This document shows positions 14,410-21,400 of a DNA stretch of 22,907 nt, piece after piece; position 1 is the stretch's first letter; every line of letters starts with the position of its first letter. The notes beneath the pieces are model-generated. The model worked only from the letters and a program-made list of their open reading frames with translations, had not been told where the DNA came from and ran no database searches. The stretch is from an uncultured Ruminococcus sp. Lineage in GTDB: Bacteria; Bacillota; Clostridia; Oscillospirales; Ruminococcaceae. Location of the stretch: NCBI GenBank assembly GCA_900543105.1, contig UQQA01000024.1:1-22907 (forward strand). Direction: 5' to 3'. Both the position numbers and the translations under genes were made by a program.

Positions 14410-15852
14410 TCAGCCAAATTCAGAAAATCCGCCATCATCAGAATGAATATATTCTGATCTGTAAAACGGTTTCTTTTCTTCTTCTGTCAAGCTCGACCAC
14501 GGCTTTCTCTTTGGGTCACCCATCCATAAGTCTTTCTGTGTTTTATTATACGCCTGCTGTGCCTTATAGTCTTTCAAAGTCCCTTTTGTCCAAGTTTTGC
14601 TTGTCTTGGTGGTTCTGAACCAGGTTTCTCCATTGACTGTTATTTCTCTTGCGCCTGTTTTATCAGCCTCCGCACCTGCTTTAATGAATAACTCCGCTTC
14701 TTTCTCTTTCTGCGCTTTATAAGTGTTTTTTGAGGATTTGTCACGCAGCGAAGCCATATAGTTTTCGTGTTCTCCTCTTATTTTCTGTGATTTGTCCAAA
14801 GCCTTATCAGAACCGGAAACTTTACGGGCTGGGCCTGCCGTATAAACATCAAAATACTTTTGCCTTGCTTCAAGTTCTGCGGAAGAGTATTCATATATTT
14901 TATTGCGGGCATCAGACTTTTCTTCATCAGAAATATTCAGATTTTCAATTTCGTCATATTCTCTGTCGTATGCATTTTTTATAGCAGTTCCGGCTTCGTA
15001 GAAATTTGAGCCTTGAGCGTTTGCTCTGTCAATCTGAGCTGCGTCAAGTTCACGCTTTGAATTTTTTTTCTGCTTCTTCCACTCTTCATACTCGGAATCA
15101 ATATCTCGGTCATAAACATACTGCCCCTTGCCTTTTTCGCCCCTGCCTACAAACAGATAACCACCACCGCCACCCGAACTCGTAGTAAACCGCCCATTTG
15201 TCGGGTCGTGATAAGGATTGTACCGCAGTTTTTCCAACCTCTTTTCCGCATCAAGCCAAGCACTCTCGGCACGGAGCTGTGCAAGCTGTCTTTCTGCATC
15301 ATCAAAATAATTTTCGGGAAGTTTTTCCGTGACCTCAACCGCATCATCGTATGCACGGGTCTCGAGTAATGCTGCGTTTTCGCCCTCTGCACGACATTCA
15401 ACGGAAGTTCCGGCATAGCAGGGCTGCATCGTTGTATCTATGATCGAAACCTCAAACATATCAATGTCCTTTAACTTTCGCCGTGGAATAGCATTGCTCC
15501 GCTGCTCCATTTCGCTTTCGTTTACATACATTCCGAACGACCAGCCCGAAAGCTGATGATTTCGGGCTTTTCGGATAACTTCCTCGTCACCGATCTCGGC
15601 GTGCGCCCTCAAACCGATGCTGTCCTCTGTGAGCGTGAGGTTGCCGTCAGCCGTCGAACCAAGCTCACGGTCTGCCCTGTGATTGAGCAGCAGCTTTATA
15701 TTTTTGGCGCGTTTTAACGCTTTCCTGAAAACACCCGGCTCGACCTGCTCAACAAAATCACCTGTCTGACAGCGGATAGGTCTGCTGTCACGCCCTACCG
15801 CATTTACGTATCCATCAATTACGACCTTATCGCCTCTTACTTCTATCTGCAT
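14410..15852 (-). CDS. HK97-family prohead protease with long C-terminal extension
   Basis: Serine protease that matures the capsid by cutting scaffold segments, 480 aa, against about 200 for typical family members. Residues 1-160 are the protease: LLLNHR (H58) and SGWSFGM (S105) are the expected catalytic positions, followed by MFEVSIIDTTMQPCYAGT. Residues 160-208 are an acidic helix, then LRYNPYHDPTNGRFTT at 209-224, a glycine-rich stretch and GRGEKGKGQYVYD. Residues 250-480 are a charged, mainly helical extension of unknown function ending DDGGFSEFG. The ATG at 15850-15852 follows AAGGAG; a GTG three codons upstream overlaps that site. It lies after the tail chaperone instead of before the capsid. 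Confidence 0.9.
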   Translation of the reverse strand: MQIEVRGDKVVIDGYVNAVGRDSRPIRCQTGDFVEQVEPGVFRKALKRAKNIKLLLNHRADRELGSTADGNLTLTEDSIGLRAHAEIGDEEVIRKARNHQLSGWSFGMYVNESEMEQRSNAIPRRKLKDIDMFEVSIIDTTMQPCYAGTSVECRAEGENAALLETRAYDDAVEVTEKLPENYFDDAERQLAQLRAESAWLDAEKRLEKLRYNPYHDPTNGRFTTSSGGGGGYLFVGRGEKGKGQYVYDRDIDSEYEEWKKQKKNSKRELDAAQIDRANAQGSNFYEAGTAIKNAYDREYDEIENLNISDEEKSDARNKIYEYSSAELEARQKYFDVYTAGPARKVSGSDKALDKSQKIRGEHENYMASLRDKSSKNTYKAQKEKEAELFIKAGAEADKTGAREITVNGETWFRTTKTSKTWTKGTLKDYKAQQAYNKTQKDLWMGDPKRKPWSSLTEEEKKPFYRSEYIHSDDGGFSEFG

Positions 15853-15864
15853 TGTTTTCACTCC

Positions 15865-16359
15865 TTATAGTTCAAGATCATCGTCCGCATCTTCCTGCGT
15901 TATGCGGTACGCATCGTTGAGATATTTCCTGCCGTCCTTAGTTTTGGAAAGAGCCGCAATAAAGGCGTCACGCTCCAACAGCCAGTAATCGAGGATAGGC
16001 AGCTTGTCAATTTCATATATGTTCATATTCGCATAATCGGCAACAAGCTTGTCAGTGACGGTATATGCCGTGTATTTGACTTCATATTCCTTATCCCTTT
16101 TGGTCGGATAATATGGCACTTCCAACCCAAGCTTTTCACGCAGCTTTTTTATAAACTCAATATAAACAGCCGCAAGCAGCTTGCGGTCGCATAAATTAAG
16201 CGGTATGCCGTCAAGCAGCATACCGCTTATTCTTTGTGCCGCTTTGTCCGAGCCGTCATATGTTTGTATAATGTCCCATTCAGCTTTTGTGCAGATATTG
16301 ACCGTTACCTTCTGCGACATAAGCTGTATCGGAATATCTTTCAGCCCGAGATTGATCAT
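15865..16359 (-). CDS. Phage tail assembly chaperone
   Basis: Protein of 164 aa between the major tail protein and, further on, the tape measure, where tail assembly chaperones are encoded. The C-terminal part (IYEIDKLPILDYWLLERDAFIAALSKTKDGRKYLNDAY..TQ.D) matches the pattern L..RD..I..L..T..G..YL......T..D common downstream of the chaperone N-terminal part in Firmicutes phages. It therefore appears to be a single unfused reading frame, with no slippery heptamer or frameshift needed. GGAGAATAAGCGCTT precedes the ATG. It ends two codons before the protease ribosome site. Confidence 0.72.
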   Translation of the reverse strand: MINLGLKDIPIQLMSQKVTVNICTKAEWDIIQTYDGSDKAAQRISGMLLDGIPLNLCDRKLLAAVYIEFIKKLREKLGLEVPYYPTKRDKEYEVKYTAYTVTDKLVADYANMNIYEIDKLPILDYWLLERDAFIAALSKTKDGRKYLNDAYRITQEDADDDLEL

Positions 16360-16375
16360 AAGCGCTTATTCTCCG

Positions 16376-16978
16376 TTAAGTATTCTGTGTGCTGTCTTCT
16401 CCGCTTGGTGTGTTCTTATCTGCCGAAGTCTTCTTTCTGAAGTCATCAATGATGATAAGAGTACCCTCATCATCCGCAGCTTCGGCTGTAAATACTGTGT
16501 CAATGACCGTTGCCGAATCCTTCTTGAAGTCAAACGAGAAACCTTCGGTGTTTTTACCAACGATGATAACACGGAGCTTTTTGCTCTTATGCTCAAAGCC
16601 GATGATGTAAACCTTGTCTTTCTGATTCGCAAGGCCGCCGATCTTGATACGCTGCGAACCGTCACTGTTGTCAGTCACTCTTGCTGTGGAGCAGAGTGTA
16701 GCAAGAACTTCACCGTTCCATGTCATTACACCCGAAGTGAGCTTGACATTTTCCTTGGTGATCTCGCTTATCTTAACATATCCGAGATCGTCCTCGTCCT
16801 CGTACTTTTCTGTGCTGTATTCAAATTTTGCGCCGCCCTTTATTCTTCCGATAAGGTTGGTCTGACTTGCGAAGAATTTATCCCATTCGTATGTGTCGGG
16901 ATCAAAAGTTTTCGCATCACGCAGTTCAACGTGAAGATGACCGCTGCCCAGCGTGTATTCCTTGGTTTCGTATGCCAT
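16376..16978 (-). CDS. Major tail protein (tail tube)
   Basis: Protein of 200 aa, beta-rich and rich in E, D, K and T, as expected for a siphophage tail-tube subunit. Seen: YTLGSGHLHVELRDAKTFDPDTYEWDKFFASQTNLIGRIKGGAKFEYSTEKYEDEDDLG, a common N-terminal signature of this family; central strands (VKLTSGVMTWN, KVYIIGFEHKSKKLRVIIVG); and SFDFKKDSATVIDTVFTAEAADDEGTLII. A low-complexity acidic tail follows (KKTSADKNTPSGEDSTQNT). AGGAGG lies seven bases before the ATG. It sits between the tail-completion gene and the chaperone. Confidence 0.88.
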   Translation of the reverse strand: MAYETKEYTLGSGHLHVELRDAKTFDPDTYEWDKFFASQTNLIGRIKGGAKFEYSTEKYEDEDDLGYVKISEITKENVKLTSGVMTWNGEVLATLCSTARVTDNSDGSQRIKIGGLANQKDKVYIIGFEHKSKKLRVIIVGKNTEGFSFDFKKDSATVIDTVFTAEAADDEGTLIIIDDFRKKTSADKNTPSGEDSTQNT

Positions 16979-16989
16979 TATAAAACCTC

Positions 16990-17331
16990 CTAAAAATCAA
17001 TTATATCCGTAAAGCTGTAAACCGTGACGTACAGCTTAGCATCATCGTCATATTCGTAGTCACTTTCAAGACCGGAGCATTCCCGAAGCGCATTTTCAAA
17101 TTCCGTTTCACGCTCGATATCCTGCGCCGTCTTATTGTTTCGGTAAAAAATTCGCAGCTCATAGCTGACTTTCCAAAACATATTCCAGCTGTCTGCGCCG
17201 TCTGCCTTGCGGTGCGAAATGCGCCATACCGCAAAAGTATGGTCTTTGGGTAATGATATAAAGCCGTCATGGCTGCACGGTATTTCCCCGAAACACTCTT
17301 TGAGAGCTTCGAGAACATTATCAATACTCAT
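16990..17331 (-). CDS. Tail completion / head-tail joining protein
   Basis: Protein of 113 aa. Position directly before the major tail protein and after the head-closure gene, size, and the pattern YELRIFYRNNKTAQDIERETEFENALRECSG agree with the SPP1 gp17-like tail-completion family, which caps the tail at the head junction. The family assignment is moderate, since these proteins diverge strongly. The start is ATG at 17329-17331, which overlaps the upstream TGA by one base (TGATG), with GAGGAGG a short distance upstream. Confidence 0.68.
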   Translation of the reverse strand: MSIDNVLEALKECFGEIPCSHDGFISLPKDHTFAVWRISHRKADGADSWNMFWKVSYELRIFYRNNKTAQDIERETEFENALRECSGLESDYEYDDDAKLYVTVYSFTDIIDF

Positions 17332-17648
17332 CAGCTTATCTGCCTCCTCGCCTTGAATTTGATCTCCTTGTGCCGGAAAAGCACATCATCGGGCGGCGTT
17401 ATAAGCTCATATATCACGCCATTACAGACAAACCGCCCTCTCTGTGGAATAATGCTCATAATAAGCTTGTTGTACCGTACAGATACATTAAGGCATTCGT
17501 CCGCATTGCCGCCTGCATAGTTTATCCAGTATTCCGAATTTCGCAAGCCCGTAAGAGCTGCATAGACCGTTATAAGGTCGTGCCACTCCCCGTTGTCGTC
17601 AAGCACCTGAAACATTATTCTTTCCCGAAGCGATGAAGAATTCACCAT
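17331..17648 (-). CDS. Phage head closure (head-tail adaptor) protein
   Basis: Protein of 105 aa of the SPP1 gp16 type, which closes the connector channel. The pattern SLRERIMFQVLDDNGEWHDLITVYAAL..L followed by NVSVRYNKLIMSIIPQRGRFVCNGVIYELITPPDD is characteristic: short oligonucleotide-fold-like strands with a central R..R..NG..Y.I. The chosen ATG at 17646-17648 overlaps the 57-aa gene by 7 bases. An in-frame start 16 codons upstream falls inside that gene and is rejected. It lies between the gp6-like connector and tail completion. Confidence 0.8.
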   Translation of the reverse strand: MVNSSSLRERIMFQVLDDNGEWHDLITVYAALTGLRNSEYWINYAGGNADECLNVSVRYNKLIMSIIPQRGRFVCNGVIYELITPPDDVLFRHKEIKFKARRQIS

Positions 17649-17815
17649 ATTATCCCCGATTCGCAAAGAGATTTTAAGGCACTTGTCACTTTGCACATTG
17701 CATCTGTGAGTTCTACAAGCTGATTAGGATTTTTTTCGCTTTCCTGTTTTATTAGCCCTAACTGATTATTCAGAATTTTTATTGCGTCCTGTTTGTTTTC
17801 GGGAATTTCTTTCAT
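17642..17815 (-). CDS. Small phage protein of unknown function between connector genes
   Basis: A 57-aa protein starting MKEIPENKQDAIKILNNQ, predicted helical with a hydrophobic heptad along residues 11-25 and 30-50. AGGAGGAAAAA precedes the ATG at 17813-17815 closely, which supports translation. The stop overlaps the head-closure start. I do not recognise the family; a role as a small accessory head protein is only positional. Confidence 0.65.
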   Translation of the reverse strand: MKEIPENKQDAIKILNNQLGLIKQESEKNPNQLVELTDAMCKVTSALKSLCESGIIW

Positions 17816-17849
17816 TTTTTCCTCCTCAATTTAAGTGTTTGAACACAAA

Positions 17850-18143
17850 TCAGCCTATGCAGTTCGCACGGTGCATATCGAGTGTGCATTTCGCAATCGG
17901 ATTGAGCTTGTCCTGCTGTACGGTCATATCTCTTATATTATACATATCCGAGCATAAGCATAAAAAAGCGTATTGAAAATCATTTATCCCGTCCGCTTCT
18001 TCCGCCGTCAGATCTGTGTAGCTGAGGATAAAGGACTTTGCCGAGGACATAATACCCTCGATAAGAGCATCGTCCTCGTGTTCGTCCTCCGTGAGCCGCA
18101 GATACTTCCGTACATCGTCAAGCTTTATCTCTCCGAGCTTCAT
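17850..18143 (-). CDS. HK97 gp6-like head-tail connector protein
   Basis: A 97-aa protein whose N-terminus (MKLGEIKLDDVRKYLRLTEDEHEDDALIEGIMSSAKSFILSYTDLT) matches the gp6/phage QLRG DNA-packaging connector family: KLDDVKKYLRI....DDALI...I..A...I..YT. Helices predominate. It should form the ring under the portal. ATG at 18141-18143 overlaps the capsid TGA by one base (TGATG). It is followed by the 57-aa gene and the head-closure gene. Confidence 0.88.
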   Translation of the reverse strand: MKLGEIKLDDVRKYLRLTEDEHEDDALIEGIMSSAKSFILSYTDLTAEEADGINDFQYAFLCLCSDMYNIRDMTVQQDKLNPIAKCTLDMHRANCIG

Positions 18144-19432
18144 CAGTTAGCCTCGTGTTCGAGCGCAGCAAGCTTCTGATGGTCAATGACATTGCAGTCA
18201 AATTCAAACCAGCCGACAATACCGACTGCGTGCTGTGTTGCGTACTTTTCGTTAAGCACCTGCATTTCAAGCTGCTGACGCATATTCACGCCAAGACCGC
18301 TGTAGTCGCCATAAAGCACGGAACGCACGCCTGCCGCCGCAGCCGGCATATTTTCGGAGATATACACGGGCTTTCCGAGAAGCATAAACGGAAAAGCATT
18401 TGAAATATTGCTCGTGTTCTGCATAAGCAGATACTGACCGGTACTGTCCTTAAGCTTCTTGATCGAAAGGAATGTATCGTTGCTCATTGTCCAACAAGCG
18501 TTCGCCTGATATACCGCAGGGATAGCAGACTGAAGAGCGATAAGATCATCTGCCGAAACGCCCGTCTTGCTTGCCGCTGTAACGGTTGTCTTTGTGGAAA
18601 GTGCGCCCTTGACCTTTGTGTGATTTTCCGTTTCAACCTCCGTTTCGGGAATAAGACAGCTTTTTTCAAGAAAATATGCGATCTCCTTTGCCATTTCGCT
18701 TGTTACAAAATCAATGATATCAATGTCACTGCTCGTTACAAGCGACTTGCCGATCTTTACAAGCACGCCTGCAAGATAGCCGCTGAGATCGATGGAAGTA
18801 AACTTTCCTGCGGAAGCTGTAAGCTCGTCAAATTCCTGATGAAAACCTACTGTGATACCGCTGCCGTCACTCTTTGTACCCCATACGGGAACTTTGAGCG
18901 TACCCTTGACGGAAAACATTGTTGCTCCCGAGAAGATCGGGCAAATATCCTTGACCTTGTTAATTACCATATTGCTTATAGACGTAGGGATAATAGCTCC
19001 GTTTTCACCGATAGTAAGGTTCTTGTCCGCTCTTGTTTCAGCTACTGCCGCATTGCAGTTTTTTCTGATATAATTTGCAACCGCCCTGATCTCCGCATTG
19101 GTCGGCTTGCCGTTCTCGGCTCTGCTTTCGGGCTGAGGTGTCGGAGCTTCTCCGTCATCGGTCTTGTTTTCAGCCGCAAGCTGCGCCTTGATATCTGCCG
19201 CCCTGCGTTCCGCAGCAATAGTCGCATTGAGGCTCTCGACCTCATCTGTGATAGCCGTGATCCTGCTGTTTTCTTCCTCTGTAAAGGCTCTGACTTCTGC
19301 CTTTGCGCCGCCGATGATGCCGTCCATTTCGGTGAGCAGTGCGCCCCTCTTTTCTTCAAGGGTCTTGACCTGCTCCGCACGGAACTCAGCTGTGCGCTTC
19401 TTCATAGTTCTGCTTGTTTTTGTTCTGCTCAT
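18143..19432 (-). CDS. HK97-fold major capsid protein
   Basis: Protein of 429 aa. Residues 1-110 are a charged coiled coil (KTLEEKRGALLTEMDGIIGG, then FTEEENSRITAITDEVESLNATIAAERR), the delta or scaffold domain the protease removes. The core begins near residue 120 and carries SGATMFSVKGTLKVPVWGTKSDG, TSIDLSGYLAGVLVKIGKSLVTSSD, AYFLEKSCLI, NACWTMSNDTFLSIKKLKDSTGQYLL, LLGKPVYISENMP, LYGDYSGLGV, the standard order of HK97 capsid motifs. GGAGGAGAGAACGC precedes the ATG. It follows terminator element B, and the extended -10 at the end of that element may supply its transcription. Confidence 0.93.
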   Translation of the reverse strand: MSRTKTSRTMKKRTAEFRAEQVKTLEEKRGALLTEMDGIIGGAKAEVRAFTEEENSRITAITDEVESLNATIAAERRAADIKAQLAAENKTDDGEAPTPQPESRAENGKPTNAEIRAVANYIRKNCNAAVAETRADKNLTIGENGAIIPTSISNMVINKVKDICPIFSGATMFSVKGTLKVPVWGTKSDGSGITVGFHQEFDELTASAGKFTSIDLSGYLAGVLVKIGKSLVTSSDIDIIDFVTSEMAKEIAYFLEKSCLIPETEVETENHTKVKGALSTKTTVTAASKTGVSADDLIALQSAIPAVYQANACWTMSNDTFLSIKKLKDSTGQYLLMQNTSNISNAFPFMLLGKPVYISENMPAAAAGVRSVLYGDYSGLGVNMRQQLEMQVLNEKYATQHAVGIVGWFEFDCNVIDHQKLAALEHEAN

Positions 19433-19498
19433 TGCGTTCTCTCCTCCTATGTTGTTCGTTTTTTACCGCTTAATAGGGACATTCCGTCCTTTACCTGC

Positions 19499-19509
19499 AT
19501 TATAGCATA
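19499..19509 (-). promoter_or_regulatory. Extended -10 box ending repeat element B, upstream of the capsid gene
   Basis: The minus strand reads TATGCTATAAT: TG, one base, then consensus TATAAT, right after the T-run of the second terminator and about 67 bases before the capsid ATG. No good -35 is visible. The extended -10 could allow new transcription of the abundant capsid gene past the terminators. Confidence 0.5.
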
Positions 19510-19514
19510 AAAAA

Positions 19515-19546
19515 ACAGAGTAAAACGGACAGTTGTTTTACTCTGT
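19515..19546 (-). terminator. Second intrinsic terminator of element B
   Basis: An 11-bp perfect stem (19515-19525 with 19536-19546) around a 10-base loop, followed on the minus strand by a run of about seven Ts. Confidence 0.85.
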
Positions 19547-19555
19547 ATAAAAAAT

Positions 19556-19591
19556 ATAAACCGCCTTGCATTTAACTGCAAAACGGTTTAT
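19556..19591 (-). terminator. First intrinsic terminator of element B
   Basis: An 8-bp stem (19556-19563 with 19584-19591), followed on the minus strand by AUUUUUUAU. It lies nine bases after the stop of the small gene at 19600-19839 and should end its transcript. Confidence 0.75.
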
Positions 19592-19599
19592 TCTCCTGT

Positions 19600-19839
19600 T
19601 TATTCATCTATGATCCCAATAGGTTCAAGGATTTCCCCAATTTCCTTGTTAAGTTCCTCAACAGATATTTCGGGATTGCTTTTTATCATGCTCAACATTT
19701 TATCGCAAAAATCATCATTGTCAATTCCGCAGAGCATTATCGTAAATGCAAGCTTTTTATCTTTACTGAATTTTATGCGGGTTTCAAGTGCATCGAAGAG
19801 TTCAAGCAGTTTTCCTTCAAGTGGATTTTTATTTTTCAC
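19600..19839 (-). CDS. Small acidic protein, candidate immunity protein of the portal cassette
   Basis: A 79-aa protein of mostly helical, acidic composition (LEGKLLELFDALETRIKF, then DDFCDKMLSMIKSNPEISVEELNKEIGEILEP). I do not recognise the family. The GTG start at 19837-19839 overlaps the portal stop by 11 bases; GGAG lies ten bases upstream. Two terminators follow at once. Size, coupling to the preceding C-terminal domain, and the same layout as the toxin/CPCC pair suggest an immunity function. It occupies the place where HK97-type operons usually carry the prohead protease. A chaperone-like or unrelated small head protein is the alternative. Confidence 0.7.
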   Translation of the reverse strand: MKNKNPLEGKLLELFDALETRIKFSKDKKLAFTIMLCGIDNDDFCDKMLSMIKSNPEISVEELNKEIGEILEPIGIIDE

Positions 19840-21382
19840 TGATATAATTCTCCTTTAAAAACGTTATTATGTTTTTATTTTTTTCTGTTATTCTGATTTT
19901 TGCGGCAAAGTTATATGTTCCCGGTTCAATTACGCTGAAAACATAATAGTGAGAATTGCAGAAATGGTCAAAATACTTACCGTTTGCAGGCAATTGGGGA
20001 TAATTCGTAATTATCTCGCTTGACACTTGGCTATATTCCGATTTTGTCATTTTCACCTTGCCAAAAGTAAATTTTCCGTCCTTGCCGTGATATGGATTTG
20101 CTCTTTCTTCGATTATATCACTTTCCGGATTGCTGTGCAATACATTTTCCGAAACTTCCTGCATTTTGTTTGTATTGCCTCCCATAGCAGCCGTTTCGTT
20201 TGTATTCGGCGTGTATATTGTTTTTGTATTCGGGTCATAGAATACATTGTTAAGTCCGCCAAGTTTGATAAACGGGAAGTCAATAGGCGGAAGGTCTTCT
20301 TGGTCTCTCACATCGGAAAGCTGTAAAAATCCGTTGTTAAGTCCTATCTCATACGCACGGTATCGTTCCGATATATTGCCCCTTGTAAGCTCTCTTGTGT
20401 CAAAAGCAAAATATCTGTCAGTCTTTTCACTCTCTTTCAGAAGGTCACTGTCAAGAGCCGCCTCGATCATATTCAGCATCGGCGTTATACAGTTGGATAT
20501 AAAAGCTTGTTTTGCCTTTTCGTCCGCAGCTGAGAATATTGACGGCGGAACGCAGAATAAGCGGCATACTTCGTCCGAATTGGTCTTCTTGTTTTCGTTC
20601 AGCTGCATTTCAAGCGACGTTGCCGAAGCTTCCTTGAAGTCCATGCCTGCATTTAAAACGCAGATATTGTCCTCTGCGTCCTGCGAGTTGGAAAACATTT
20701 TCCCCCAAGCCGCTTTCACAGCGTCCATTGACCCTTTGGTCTGCTGAGTCTGTGATGTGAGAAAACCTCGCTTGTTTCCTCCCTTTTTCACTATGGCATT
20801 TTCATACTTCATAGTGTTGTACGCCACGAGCAGCAGCGTCTCACTTTCCTTGATAACACTCGTCCCTTTACCGTCACCCTTGCTCTTGCGTAAAATTTTG
20901 ATAAAGTCACTTCTGAGGTAACCCTTTCCGTTTACAGAGATCGTGTAGTCTTTAAAAATCGGGCCAACATTCGGAACAATACTCACTCTTGATTCGTCCA
21001 CATAATATAAGCCCTTGACATTGCCATAAATGTCACGGTCAATGTATGTATATGCGCCTTTTCCGAGAAAATAATCAAGTACCCACAGCTTTTTCAGTGC
21101 CGTTCCGTTGAGCACATCGCCCGTGTCCTTGTTAAGCAGATGCACTCTGATATCATCGGTTATCTTTTTTACCTCGCCTTTTTTCTCTTCATAAAGACAT
21201 ATCGGCAAAGTCGAAATAACATCGGAAATAAGGTCAACGCACGCCTGAACCGCAGGTATCTCCATAGCCGAAGTCTTATCGATATACGACGTGCCTCCGA
21301 TGAACGCTTTCAGAAGGCTCTCTTCGTCCGTTACCGCAGTAGTTTCTGCTGCTCTCTCTTCCTTTTTTCTGAATAAACCCAT
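19829..21382 (-). CDS. Phage portal protein with C-terminal cargo-like domain
   Basis: HK97-type portal of 517 aa, the dodecameric DNA-entry ring. Core residues 1-420 include IDKTSAMEIPAVQACVDLISDVISTLPICLYE, LLVAYNTMKYENAIVKKGGNKRGFLTS, AAWGKMFSNSQDAEDNICVLNAGMDFKE and FCVPPSIFSAADE, in the usual order. A linker, RANPYHGKDGKFTF, at about 427-440 is followed by an extra 77-residue domain (MTKSEYSQVSSEI, FDHFCNSHYYVFSV, GTYNFAAKI) not found in standard portals. It may be a toxin-like effector. ATG follows GAGGAG. It begins 18 bases after the terminase stop. Confidence 0.92.
   Translation of the reverse strand: MGLFRKKEERAAETTAVTDEESLLKAFIGGTSYIDKTSAMEIPAVQACVDLISDVISTLPICLYEEKKGEVKKITDDIRVHLLNKDTGDVLNGTALKKLWVLDYFLGKGAYTYIDRDIYGNVKGLYYVDESRVSIVPNVGPIFKDYTISVNGKGYLRSDFIKILRKSKGDGKGTSVIKESETLLLVAYNTMKYENAIVKKGGNKRGFLTSQTQQTKGSMDAVKAAWGKMFSNSQDAEDNICVLNAGMDFKEASATSLEMQLNENKKTNSDEVCRLFCVPPSIFSAADEKAKQAFISNCITPMLNMIEAALDSDLLKESEKTDRYFAFDTRELTRGNISERYRAYEIGLNNGFLQLSDVRDQEDLPPIDFPFIKLGGLNNVFYDPNTKTIYTPNTNETAAMGGNTNKMQEVSENVLHSNPESDIIEERANPYHGKDGKFTFGKVKMTKSEYSQVSSEIITNYPQLPANGKYFDHFCNSHYYVFSVIEPGTYNFAAKIRITEKNKNIITFLKENYISEK
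20112..20140 (-). promoter_or_regulatory. Promoter-like sequence at the start of the portal cargo domain
   Basis: The minus strand has TTGCAC (20135-20140), a 17-base spacer and TATAAT (20112-20117), extended by TGA. It lies in the codons just before the NPYHGKDGKF linker and would read the portal's C-terminal domain and the small gene behind it. The -35 is weak (3 of 6). Confidence 0.5.
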
Positions 21383-21400
21383 TCTCTTAGCTCCTCTTCA

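Larger units (their letters stand above)
19499..19592. repeat. Repeat element B: two terminators plus -10 box
   Basis: A 94-base block homologous to element A (13665-13750), in the same orientation and in the same place: after a small immunity-like gene and before a structural gene. Identical parts include ACTGCAAAACGGTT and AAACGGACA. The outer hairpin differs in sequence but not in function, a sign that structure is conserved. Confidence 0.75.

Noticed and set aside
15865..16359. Programmed frameshift in the tail chaperone
   Set aside because: No slippery heptamer was noticed near the end, and the next frame is the protease with its own ribosome site, so a single product is more likely.
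18620..19510. Plus-strand ORF of 296 codons across the capsid gene
   Set aside because: Antisense shadow of the capsid coding frame. It is rich in Cys and Arg and has no family pattern.
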